Source: Pseudomonadota bacterium (GTDB taxonomy: Bacteria; Pseudomonadota; Alphaproteobacteria; UBA8366; GCA-2717185). From it: 7,637 bases of DNA. Below, one piece after another: positions 1-5,936 of this stretch; the first letter of the stretch is position 1, and each line of letters begins with the position of its first letter. The stretch spans positions 1 through 7,637 of the forward strand of contig JAQCHR010000169.1 in assembly GCA_027619655.1 (NCBI GenBank), written 5' to 3'. Position numbers and translations under genes: made by a program. The notes beneath the pieces are model-generated. The model saw nothing but the letters and a program-made list of their open reading frames with translations. It was not told the DNA's origin and searched no databases.

Positions 1-1288
1 GTATCGCACCAGGCAGCAACAGCATCGCCATCGAGGACGGTTCGGGAACGGCGTCCGTATTGAAGGTCAGCGGGGTCTGGGTCATGTTGACCTGGCCTTC
101 ATCGACAAAGGTTAGCCCCGTGACAAAGGCGACCGGATTGAGCGGATCCAGCAGGGCGGCCAGGTCGATTCCCACGACCCGGAACGCGGCAACACCGCCC
201 GTGCCGAAGTCGAACAGTTCACCCGCCAGCAGTTCGCCAAGGGGAATGGTGAAGTCCGTCCCGTCGAAACCGAACAACGTGTAGATTCCGTCATCGCCGG
301 CGATTGTTGGCAGCAACACAGTCTGGAAATTCGGACCGCTGTTGACGACATAGTCGTAGCCGACGGCGATCACGGGATCGATGAAGATCTGCTGCCCCAG
401 CTGGACGTTGAAATCGAAATTGAACCCGTCCTCGGTAACGACCGGAATCAGCGGATTTTCCCGCGTTTCACCGGGAACCGCGCCTTCGCGGATGGCAAAG
501 CTCCACAGGCCCGGGGTTTCCGGCGATACGTTGCTGGTGTTCTGCAGGTCGAGTACCGCCGCGGTCCGCGAGCCCGGCAGGGTAAAGAAAGTGACAGGAG
601 CCGTTGTCGTGGCCGCGGCTAGACTGGGCAGTTCCTCGCCGCCGCCTTCGGACCCGCAGCCATCGCCGATGCCGGCATCGAATCCGGCCTGGGCAGGGAT
701 GCCGCCCAATCCGTTGGTGCCGCCGCTGGCGTCGCCGGTCGTCCATTCCAGCCGGTCATAGCGGAACTCGATATCGAAATCGCCGGCCGCGATATCGTCC
801 CGGTTGCGCAGCACCAGCTGGAAATTGTTGGTCAGGCTCGAATCCTGGCTGAAGAAGCCGACATTGTTCCAGGTGACGATGGTGGTATCGGCGTTGGGCG
901 AGCCGACATAGACCTCGCCGCAGGTCAGGCAGCCGGTATCGACGTCGCCCCAGTATGGCGCGATTCGCGGCGCGCCGGCGACCGGGAAGGGCTCGGGCGT
1001 GAAGGTGCCGTCCGGGCTGTTGAAGGTGACGTTGCCGTTGTTGTTGATGAAAAAGCTGTTGAAAGTGTTGCCAAAGAAGTTGATTTCGAACGGCAGCGTC
1101 AGTTCGTTCGAAGACCCGTCATCGTTTCGGTTCATGGCGAGGGTGCCGAAAACACTGCCGGGCCCTGGCGCTTCAAGCAGGGGGATCGCATTCGCGGCCC
1201 CGGTAACGGAGAAAGCGCCGGCGATAATGGTTGAGGAAAGCAGCAGGGCGGACAGCGCTCGTTTCGATGGTATTGGGATAACGGACAT
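1..1288 (-). CDS. Secreted NIDO-domain protein with PEP-CTERM sorting signal (3' end beyond left edge)
   Basis: A frame with no stop runs from the ATG at 1288 off the left edge; 429 residues are visible. Residues 1-34 are a signal peptide: KR at 9-10, a hydrophobic stretch 11-32, and an ANA cleavage site at 32-34. Residues about 65-205 match a nidogen-like (NIDO) domain: INNNGNVTF (81-89), IAPYWGDVDT (109-118), FDIEFRYDRLEWTTG (171-185), GLGGIPAQAGF (193-203). The tract LPGSRTA...PGLWSFAIREG (237-269) continues that fold. A second region, about 300-400 (AVGYDYVV ... FVTGLTF), looks like a domain recurrent in such proteins, from memory only. VPEPSSMAMLLLPGAI starts at residue 414 and is the classic start of a PEP-CTERM signal; the rest of its membrane helix and the basic tail are outside the window. 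In this family exosortase processes the tail and the protein goes to the surface or matrix. Transcription probably starts from the sigma-54 site at 1350-1365. No clear Shine-Dalgarno is seen. An extracellular adhesion or matrix role is inferred. Confidence 0.9.
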   Translation of the reverse strand, partial: MSVIPIPSKRALSALLLSSTIIAGAFSVTGAANAIPLLEAPGPGSVFGTLAMNRNDDGSSNELTLPFEINFFGNTFNSFFINNNGNVTFNSPDGTFTPEPFPVAGAPRIAPYWGDVDTGCLTCGEVYVGSPNADTTIVTWNNVGFFSQDSSLTNNFQLVLRNRDDIAAGDFDIEFRYDRLEWTTGDASGGTNGLGGIPAQAGFDAGIGDGCGSEGGGEELPSLAAATTTAPVTFFTLPGSRTAAVLDLQNTSNVSPETPGLWSFAIREGAVPGETRENPLIPVVTEDGFNFDFNVQLGQQIFIDPVIAVGYDYVVNSGPNFQTVLLPTIAGDDGIYTLFGFDGTDFTIPLGELLAGELFDFGTGGVAAFRVVGIDLAALLDPLNPVAFVTGLTFVDEGQVNMTQTPLTFNTDAVPEPSSMAMLLLPGAI

Positions 1289-1349
1289 ATAATTAAACCC
1301 GATTTTCTGTTTGCATGATGGTTAACGTGTCCTGCCCCGAGGTTTCTTC

Positions 1350-1365
1350 AGCAACAATTGTGCCA
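1350..1365 (-). promoter_or_regulatory. Sigma-54 (RpoN) -24/-12 promoter of the PEP-CTERM gene
   Basis: On the minus strand the sequence reads TGGCACAATTGTTGCT. This fits the RpoN consensus TGGCACG-N4-TTGCW with a single mismatch (A for G at the seventh base). The invariant GG and GC are exactly 10 nt apart. Transcription should start about 12 nt beyond the GC, near 1339, giving an untranslated leader of roughly 50 nt before the ATG at 1288. Distance and orientation both suit the PEP-CTERM gene. Established knowledge: some exosortase/PEP-CTERM systems include the kinase/regulator pair PrsK/PrsR, and PrsR is a sigma-54-type activator. Confidence 0.75.
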
Positions 1366-1440
1366 CGGTTTAATATCCTAATATTTTCATGTGATTAATG
1401 AAGTGGCGAAAAATGTTAGCTTTGGGGCAGTGTAAAATTT

Positions 1441-1463
1441 CCCGACACCGCAACGGTATCGGG
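1441..1463. promoter_or_regulatory. GC-rich inverted repeat, candidate activator-binding site (UAS)
   Basis: The arms CCCGACACC and GGTATCGGG flank a 5-nt spacer; 8 of 9 positions are complementary. The centre lies about 110 nt upstream of the start site predicted from the sigma-54 promoter at 1350-1365, inside the usual 80-150 nt range for enhancer sites bound by sigma-54 activators. Binding by a PrsR-like regulator is inference. Alternative: read on the minus strand the hairpin is followed by AAATTTT, so a weak leftward terminator is possible. Confidence 0.45.
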
Positions 1464-1589
1464 CTAGGTGAAATGTAACGAAATATTAAAAATATATATT
1501 TAATAATTAGTTGCGATGAATATTAGTATTATTTGATATGTAAGGAATTCCGACACTTATTGCGCCGAATAACGACTTTTAAGTTGTAG

Positions 1590-1613
1590 GAATAATAGCC
1601 AATACTATTATTC
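1590..1613. repeat. Perfect 9-bp AT-rich inverted repeat
   Basis: GAATAATAG (1590-1598) and CTATTATTC (1605-1613) are perfect reverse complements with a 6-nt spacer. Just upstream, ACGACTT (1572-1578) and AAGTTGT (1581-1587) form a second, near-perfect palindrome. The pair marks the boundary between the AT-rich core and the GC-rich leader of the first CoA-transferase gene. They could be an operator or a nucleoid-protein site. There is no GC-rich stem with a T-tract, so a classical terminator is unlikely. Confidence 0.5.
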
Positions 1614-1729
1614 AGCTCTTGCTGTGTTCAACGGGGTCAAATTGATTCCGGGAAAACCGGACGCTGATACGCGCTGGTGGCGTCACGCTGCCTGCGGCGT
1701 TCTTCGGCCCTTCCCTTGAACCTGTGGCT

Positions 1730-1748
1730 CGTGGCAAGCTTGGCGGTA
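1730..1748 (+). promoter_or_regulatory. Leader element, copy 1 (CAAGCTT-centred)
   Basis: CGTGGCAAGCTTGGCGGTA ends 39 nt before the ATG of the first CoA-transferase and matches the copy before the second paralog at 15 of 19 bases. The similarity extends upstream: in both leaders a TTGA tetramer (1716-1719 here) starts exactly 19 nt before CAAGCTT. The core CAAGCTTG is palindromic. It may be an operator, or homology retained from duplication. Confidence 0.5.
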
Positions 1749-1787
1749 CTCTCAACCCATTTGTCACTGCAGCCAGGGGAGCCAGCC

Positions 1788-3044
1788 ATGCCCGATACCA
1801 CGTCAGACACAGCATCCGCACCCATCACGGATATCGCCTTCCTTCAGGGAGTCAAGGTGGTCGATTTCACGCAGTTCGAGGCGGGGCCGTCCTGTACGGA
1901 ATCCCTCGCCTGGCTGGGCGCCGAGGTGGTCAAGATCGAAAACCCGAACCGGGGCGATCCCGGGCGGCGGCTGAAGCCCGGCCTGCCGGATGACGATCCG
2001 TATTATTTCCATATCTTCAACGCCAACAAGAAGTCGATCACCGTTAACCTGAAATCGCCCGAAGGGCTGGCTGTCGTAAAGGACCTGATCCGCGCGGCCG
2101 ATGTCGTGATCGAAAATTTCGCGCCGGGCGCGATCGAACGCCTCGGACTGTCCTATGACGTGGCGAAGGAAATCAACCCCGGCATCATCTATGCGCAGGT
2201 CAAGGGGTTCGGCGAGGGCAGCCCGTTCGAAAAGAATCTGGCCTTCGACATGATCGCGCAGGCCTGCGGCGGCACCTTCAGCGTGACCGGCGATCCCGAC
2301 GGCCCGCCGACCCGCCCCGGCATTTCTCTGGGCGATACCGGCACCGGCATGGTGATGGCGATCACCATCCTGGGCGCCCTGTACAAGAAACAGCAGACCG
2401 GCGAGGGGCACCGGCTGCAGGTCGCGATGCAGGACGCGATGCTGCATTATATGCGCATTCCGTTTTCGACGCAGGGCAAGACCGGCAAGATCGCCGAGCG
2501 TGGCGGCGCCAAGGTGCCGGGCATCGGCAACGCGCCGATGGGGCTTTATCCCTGCGCGCCCGGTGGACCGAACGATTACGTCTACATCATGACCAGCCGC
2601 GCCAACCCGGATCACTGGGACAAGCTGCTGACCCTGATCGGGCGGAAGGATCTGATCGGCGATGCGCGCTACCTGACGCCCGCCGACCGTGTCGAGAATG
2701 AGCCGGCGGTGGACGCGCTGATCGCCGAATGGACCAGGGGGCTGACAAAATATGACGCGATGGCTGCGGTCGGGGAGGCGGGCATTCCCGCGGGCGCGGT
2801 GCTCGATACCGGCGAATTGCAGAACGATGTCAGCTTCGAACATCGCGGCATCATGCAGACCATGATCCACCCGGCGCACCGCCCGTTCAAGATGCCGGCC
2901 TGGCCGGTGCGGGTGGACGGGCGGGTCAGCCGCGTTACGGCTTCGCCCGTGCTGGGCGAGCATACGGATCAGGTGCTGAGCGACTGGCTGGGACTGAATG
3001 CTGCGGCGGTCGAGGCGCTGAAGACGGGCGGCGCCGTCAGCTGA
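1788..3044 (+). CDS. Type III (CaiB/BaiF) CoA-transferase, paralog 1
   Basis: The 418-aa product has the usual length for family III CoA-transferases, which move CoA between carboxylic acids through an aspartyl-CoA intermediate in the cytoplasm. The ATG at 1788 is chosen because AGGGGA lies 7 nt upstream and all three paralogs then begin MPDT. Visible motifs: VVDFTQFEAGPSCTE (24-38), GAEVVKIENP (44-53), FNANKKSI (77-84), VIENFAPGAIERLG (107-120), and LGDTGTGM (181-188), whose D183 aligns with the catalytic Asp169 of formyl-CoA transferase. Compared with the Oxalobacter enzyme as I recall it, Gln17 is replaced by Glu31, and Arg38, Trp48 and the GGGGQ loop are absent; the loop region reads VPGIGNAPMGLYPCAPGG. 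Oxalate/formate is therefore an unsafe substrate assignment. It is the nearest relative of paralog 2, 101 nt downstream. The family is certain; the substrate is unknown. Confidence 0.95.
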   Translation: MPDTTSDTASAPITDIAFLQGVKVVDFTQFEAGPSCTESLAWLGAEVVKIENPNRGDPGRRLKPGLPDDDPYYFHIFNANKKSITVNLKSPEGLAVVKDLIRAADVVIENFAPGAIERLGLSYDVAKEINPGIIYAQVKGFGEGSPFEKNLAFDMIAQACGGTFSVTGDPDGPPTRPGISLGDTGTGMVMAITILGALYKKQQTGEGHRLQVAMQDAMLHYMRIPFSTQGKTGKIAERGGAKVPGIGNAPMGLYPCAPGGPNDYVYIMTSRANPDHWDKLLTLIGRKDLIGDARYLTPADRVENEPAVDALIAEWTRGLTKYDAMAAVGEAGIPAGAVLDTGELQNDVSFEHRGIMQTMIHPAHRPFKMPAWPVRVDGRVSRVTASPVLGEHTDQVLSDWLGLNAAAVEALKTGGAVS

Positions 3045-3083
3045 CAGGGCAGACCCGCGCCCCCTTTCCTTGAGCCGGTCGGG

Positions 3084-3102
3084 TGTGCCAAGCTTGGCGC
3101 CA
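3084..3102 (+). promoter_or_regulatory. Leader element, copy 2 (perfect palindrome core)
   Basis: TGTGCCAAGCTTGGCGCCA contains a perfect 12-bp palindrome, GCCAAGCTTGGC, at 3087-3098. It ends 43 nt before the ATG of paralog 2 and matches the copy before paralog 3 at 18 of 19 bases. A second odd palindrome, ACGAA-A-TTCGT, follows at 3104-3114. The element lies in the 101-nt gap after paralog 1, so paralog 2 may have its own control point. Confidence 0.55.
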
Positions 3103-3145
3103 CACGAAATTCGTTCCGACACTTCAGCCCCGGGGGGAGCAGATC

Positions 3146-4399
3146 ATGCCCGATACCGCCGCCACAGCCGCACCTGTCACCGACGTCCGTTTCCTGGAGG
3201 GCGTGAAGGTGATCGATTTCACGCAGTTCGAGGCCGGGCCGTCCTGCACTGAAGTCCTGGCATGGATGGGCGCCGAGGTCGTCAAGATCGAGAATCCGAA
3301 CCGGGGCGATCCCGGCCGCCGGATGAAGCCGGATCTGACGGACGATGATCCGTATTATTTTCATGTGCTCAACGCCAACAAGAAGTCGATCACCGTCAAC
3401 CTGAAATCGGAAAGCGGCCTGCAGATCGTCAAGGACCTGCTCCGCGAAGCTGATGTGATGACGGAAAACTTCGCCCCAGGCGCGATCGAACGGCTTGGCC
3501 TGGGCTATGACGAGGTCAGGAAGATCAATCCCGGTATCATCTATGCCCAGATCAAGGGTTTCGGCGAAGGCAGCCCGTTCGAAAAGAACCTCGCCTTCGA
3601 CATGATCGCGCAGGCCTGCGGCGGCACGTTCAGCACGACCGGCGAAGCCGACGGCCCGCCGACGCGGCCGGGCTTCACGCTCGGTGACACGGGAACCGGG
3701 ATGCTGATGTCGAACACCATCCTTGGCGCGCTTTACAAGAAGCAGCAGACCGGCGAGGGGCACCGGCTGCAGGTGGCGATGCAGGATGCGATGCTGCAAT
3801 ACATACGCGTCAACTTCGCGACCCAGGGCAAGACCGGCAAGGCGGCGGCACGTGGTGGTAGCAAGGTTCCGGGCATCGACCTGTCGCCAATGGGGCTGTA
3901 CCCCTGTGCGCCCGGCGGCGCCAATGACTATGTTTACATCATGACCAGCCGCGCCAATCCCGCGCATTGGGACAACCTGCTGAAAGTGGTGGGGCGCGAG
4001 GATCTTATCGGCGACGAACGCTATGCAACGCATGACCTGCGCCACGCCCGCGAGAAGGAAGTGGACGAGATTGTCGCCAAATGGACCCGGACCCGCACCA
4101 AGCTCGAAGCCATGCAGGAAGTTGGCGCGGCCGGCATTCCCGCCGGCGCCGTGCTGGACACGATGGAACTGCAGAATGACGTGACCTTCGAACAGCGCGG
4201 TATCATGCAGACCATGGTTCACCCGCAGCATAGCCCGTTCAAGATGCCGGCCTGGCCGGTAAGGGTGGACGGCAAGGTCTGCCGCGTCACGGCCTCGCCG
4301 GTGCTGGGCGAGCATACCGACCAGGTGCTGGGCGACTGGCTGGGGCTGGATGACGCGGCGGTCGGGGCCCTAAAGGCCGGCAGCGCGGTCGGCGGGTAA
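3146..4399 (+). CDS. Type III (CaiB/BaiF) CoA-transferase, paralog 2
   Basis: The 417-aa product is closely related to paralog 1 over its whole length. The ATG at 3146 has GGGGAG 6 nt upstream and gives the shared MPDT start. The predicted catalytic residue is D181 in LGDTGTGM. NANKKSI, ENFAPGAIERLG and the tract YPCAPGGANDYVYIMTSRAN are all present. As in paralog 1, the GGGGQ active-site loop of formyl-CoA:oxalate transferases is missing, so the acyl donor and acceptor cannot be named. Through most of the protein it resembles paralog 1 (NPNRGDPGRR, KKQQTGEGHRL), but in the IVAKWT to DVTFEQRGIMQTM segment near the C-terminus it is closer to paralog 3. This could reflect divergence of paralog 1 or gene conversion. 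An 86-nt gap leads to the cysteine-cluster gene. Confidence 0.95.
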   Translation: MPDTAATAAPVTDVRFLEGVKVIDFTQFEAGPSCTEVLAWMGAEVVKIENPNRGDPGRRMKPDLTDDDPYYFHVLNANKKSITVNLKSESGLQIVKDLLREADVMTENFAPGAIERLGLGYDEVRKINPGIIYAQIKGFGEGSPFEKNLAFDMIAQACGGTFSTTGEADGPPTRPGFTLGDTGTGMLMSNTILGALYKKQQTGEGHRLQVAMQDAMLQYIRVNFATQGKTGKAAARGGSKVPGIDLSPMGLYPCAPGGANDYVYIMTSRANPAHWDNLLKVVGREDLIGDERYATHDLRHAREKEVDEIVAKWTRTRTKLEAMQEVGAAGIPAGAVLDTMELQNDVTFEQRGIMQTMVHPQHSPFKMPAWPVRVDGKVCRVTASPVLGEHTDQVLGDWLGLDDAAVGALKAGSAVGG

Positions 4400-4445
4400 C
4401 CGGGTCGGTCTGCTTCCGGTCCCCGGCAAGATTAAGGGTTTGGCA

Positions 4446-4476
4446 GGGAAGGCGCCGTAGGCTTTGACGTCTTCCC
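4446..4476 (+). other. Hairpin abutting the ribosome-binding site of the cysteine-cluster gene
   Basis: GGGAAG (4446-4451) and CTTCCC (4471-4476) can form a 6-bp stem with a 19-nt loop. It ends directly at the purine-rich AAGGG (4477-4481) before the ATG at 4486. The preceding stretch, CCGGG (4400-4404) with CCCGG (4422-4426), can form another weak stem after the paralog 2 stop, without a T-tract. A role in termination or translation control is possible but weakly supported. Confidence 0.25.
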
Positions 4477-4485
4477 AAGGGCGGA

Positions 4486-4863
4486 ATGGCGGGTCCGATG
4501 ACTTACGATGCGGCGCAGTTTACCTGCAATGGATGCGGCAAGTGCTGTCTGGAAGGGGCGGGATGGCTGCCGCTGGTCGAAGCGGATATCACCCTTTTCG
4601 AGGAACAGGCCCCGCATGTCCTGCAATATGTCACCTGGCAGGGCGATCCCGGCGCGCGCCAGGGCAGCCTGTCGCGCACCGTCGTGACGGGTCGGGAAAC
4701 CACGCGCTGCCCCTTCGTGCGCAAGCTGCGAGGCAGGGCCCAGTACACCTGCGGTATCTACGATGTGCGCCCCACGGTCTGCCGCCGTTACCCGACGTCG
4801 CGGGATCATGCGCTTTATACCGGTTGCGAAGGTTACGACATGCCGGTAGGCGGCGGCGACTAA
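4486..4863 (+). CDS. YkgJ-family cysteine-cluster protein
   Basis: A 125-aa cytoplasmic protein with the signature of the YkgJ/UPF0153 zinc- or iron-binding family: CNGCGKCC at 14-21 (Cys 14, 17, 20, 21), RCPF at 74-77, CGIYDVRPTVCRRYP at 89-103 (Cys 89, 99) and CEGY at 114-117. Eight cysteines in this spacing suggest a bound metal ion or Fe-S cluster. The biochemical role of the family is not established. The ATG at 4486 has AAGGG 4 nt upstream; an in-frame ATG at 4498 would start at MTYDAAQF and is equally compatible with the family. It sits between two CoA-transferase genes and a GST-like gene on the same strand. Its relation to their pathway is unknown, because this family appears in many contexts. 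Confidence 0.9.
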   Translation: MAGPMTYDAAQFTCNGCGKCCLEGAGWLPLVEADITLFEEQAPHVLQYVTWQGDPGARQGSLSRTVVTGRETTRCPFVRKLRGRAQYTCGIYDVRPTVCRRYPTSRDHALYTGCEGYDMPVGGGD

Positions 4864-4864
4864 G

Positions 4865-4897
4865 CTGCGCCAAAATCTCCGGAAACGGGTGGCGCAG
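4865..4897 (+). terminator. Strong stem-loop just after the cysteine-cluster gene, without a T-tract
   Basis: CTGCGCCA (4865-4872) and TGGCGCAG (4890-4897) are perfect 8-bp complements, starting one base after the TAA at 4861-4863. The 17-nt loop contains an inner CCG-GAAA-CGG hairpin (4879-4888) with a GNRA-type tetraloop. No run of T follows, so it may stabilise an mRNA 3' end or attenuate transcription rather than act as a classical intrinsic terminator. The remaining gap to 4997 shows only GCGAC-AAT-GTCGC, a 5-bp hairpin near 4918-4931. Confidence 0.4.
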
Positions 4898-4997
4898 GGT
4901 GTCCCGGTGATCCACTTGCGACAATGTCGCGCGCGCGCAAAGATGAATTGGGGCACGATGCCCCGCTATTCCGCCAGCGCAGAGGGGATCGCCTATC

Positions 4998-5936
4998 ATG
5001 GATACGATAAAAAACAAGACACTCAAAATGTGGGGGCACCGCGGTTCAAGCTGCTGCCAGAAGGTGTTGTGGAGTGCCGCTGAACTGGGCCTGGGAATCG
5101 ATCTCACCGAGACAGGGGGCGGATATGGCGGGTTGGGAACGCCGGAGTATATGGCGCTCAATCCCAATCGCGTTGTTCCGACAATCGACGATGACGGCCT
5201 GGTATTGTGGGAATCGACAGCCATTCTGCTGTATCTGTCGACGGCGTATGGCCGCGGAATACTGGAACCCGAGGATGCCCGTGCACGGGGAGACGCGTAT
5301 CGATGGACCGTATGGCAGGATACGACGCTGCGGCCGAAGCTGCTGCCGCTGAACCATTCCTGGATCATCGTCGAAAACCCCAAACACCGCCATCTCGACG
5401 AGTTGGAGGAAAAGCGCAAGGCCATGCTGCCGACCTGGATGATCCTGGAACGGCATCTCGCAGGACGCGATTTTGTCGCCGGTAATCAGTTTTCCTTTGG
5501 CGACATCGCGACGGGCATCATGGCATTCTGGTGGTATCGGATGCCGATTGACCATTTCGATCTGCCTAACATGACCCGATGGTATGCGCGGCTGCAGGAT
5601 CGCACGGCTTTCCAGCAACAGGTGCTGAACTGCCATATTGCTGCACGGGCTTCCCAATGTCCCATTGGTTGTGCCAAGCTTTGCGCCAACAGTGAACCGT
5701 TTTACGATGCCAGCCAACCGGAGGGACCCAGCCATGCCCGATACAACAGCCGATCCAATCGCCAATATCGCCGAGTTCAACTTCCTGGACGGGGTGAAGG
5801 TCGTCGATTTCACCCAGTTCGAGGCCGGCACCACCTGCACCGAGGCGCTCGCCTGGTGCGGGGCCGACGTGGTGAAGATCGAGAACCCGAAGCTGGGCGA
5901 TCCCGGCCGCCGCCTGCGCCCTGGCCTGCCCGATGA
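4998..5936 (+). CDS. Glutathione S-transferase-like protein with abnormal open 3' end
   Basis: Residues about 8-84 form a thioredoxin-like GST N-domain: LKMWGHRGSSCCQKVLW (9-25), LNPNRVVPTIDDDG (54-67), LWESTAILLYL (70-80). Residues about 92-212 form the helical C-domain: RWTVWQDTTLRP (102-113), FVAGNQFSFGDIATG (159-173), RWYARLQDRTAF (194-205). Relatives in this GST group usually read SSN(V)QK near the active site; here both middle residues are Cys (C19, C20). The ATG at 4998 has GAGGGG 10 nt upstream. A normal protein should end near residue 210-220 (about 5640), but the frame stays open to the stop at 5934-5936, adding about 95 residues of non-family sequence. That tail overlaps the third CoA-transferase by 203 nt in another frame. 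It is most likely a lost stop or a frameshift; the coding end is uncertain. The likely activity is glutathione conjugation or isomerisation of a metabolite, substrate unknown. Confidence 0.75.
   Translation: MDTIKNKTLKMWGHRGSSCCQKVLWSAAELGLGIDLTETGGGYGGLGTPEYMALNPNRVVPTIDDDGLVLWESTAILLYLSTAYGRGILEPEDARARGDAYRWTVWQDTTLRPKLLPLNHSWIIVENPKHRHLDELEEKRKAMLPTWMILERHLAGRDFVAGNQFSFGDIATGIMAFWWYRMPIDHFDLPNMTRWYARLQDRTAFQQQVLNCHIAARASQCPIGCAKLCANSEPFYDASQPEGPSHARYNSRSNRQYRRVQLPGRGEGRRFHPVRGRHHLHRGARLVRGRRGEDREPEAGRSRPPPAPWPAR
5654..5668. repeat. Short inverted repeat between the GST domain end and the leader of paralog 3
   Basis: CCAATG (5654-5659) and CATTGG (5663-5668) are perfect 6-bp complements with a 3-nt spacer. 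They lie just after the point where the GST domain should end and immediately before leader element copy 3. This supports reading 5640-5733 as intergenic or regulatory DNA rather than true GST coding sequence. Confidence 0.35.
5670..5688 (+). promoter_or_regulatory. Leader element, copy 3 (CAAGCTT-centred)
   Basis: TGTGCCAAGCTTTGCGCCA matches the copy before paralog 2 at 18 of 19 bases and ends 45 nt before the ATG of paralog 3. It lies inside the over-extended GST frame. Conservation next to this third gene, which is separated from the other two by unrelated genes, makes a functional site or an intact duplicated gene-plus-leader unit more likely than chance. Confidence 0.55.

Larger units (their letters stand above)
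1289..1787. other. Divergent intergenic region with AT-rich core
   Basis: About 500 nt separate the minus-strand PEP-CTERM gene from the first CoA-transferase. I see no convincing gene here. Roughly 1475-1545 is almost pure A/T in an otherwise GC-rich window. It includes an inverted repeat, TATTAAA (1484-1490) and TTTAATA (1499-1505), separated by 8 nt. From about 1614 the composition returns to GC-rich. The region also holds a sigma-54 promoter, a GC-rich inverted repeat and an AT-rich inverted repeat, each listed separately. No plausible sigma-70 promoter for the plus-strand gene could be chosen with confidence. Confidence 0.8.

Noticed and set aside
60..852. Plus-strand and alternate minus-strand open frames across the PEP-CTERM gene
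   Set aside because: They overlap a long minus-strand frame with a signal peptide, NIDO motifs and a VPEP sorting motif, and encode no recognisable motif themselves.
1723..1741. GG-N10-GC spacing in the paralog 1 leader as a second sigma-54 promoter
   Set aside because: The -12 half reads AAGCT instead of TTGCW, the -24 half also has a mismatch, and the spacing is not kept in the leaders of paralogs 2 and 3.
1677..1787. Upstream in-frame GTG start giving paralog 1 a hydrophobic, signal-like N-terminal extension
   Set aside because: There is no Shine-Dalgarno for the GTG, a strong one precedes the ATG at 1788, the paralogs all start MPDT, and the hydrophobic residues are encoded by the shared leader element.
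2247..2249. Asp in FDMIAQACGG (D154 of paralog 1) as the catalytic nucleophile
   Set aside because: Counting through the recalled Oxalobacter formyl-CoA transferase sequence places Asp169 in LGDSNSG, which aligns with LGDTGTG (D183), not with FDMIAQ.
1548..3124. An 11-base string TTCCGACACTT shared by the AT-rich region (1548-1558) and the paralog 2 leader (3114-3124)
   Set aside because: Matches of this length are expected by chance in a window of this size, and the two positions relative to the genes differ.
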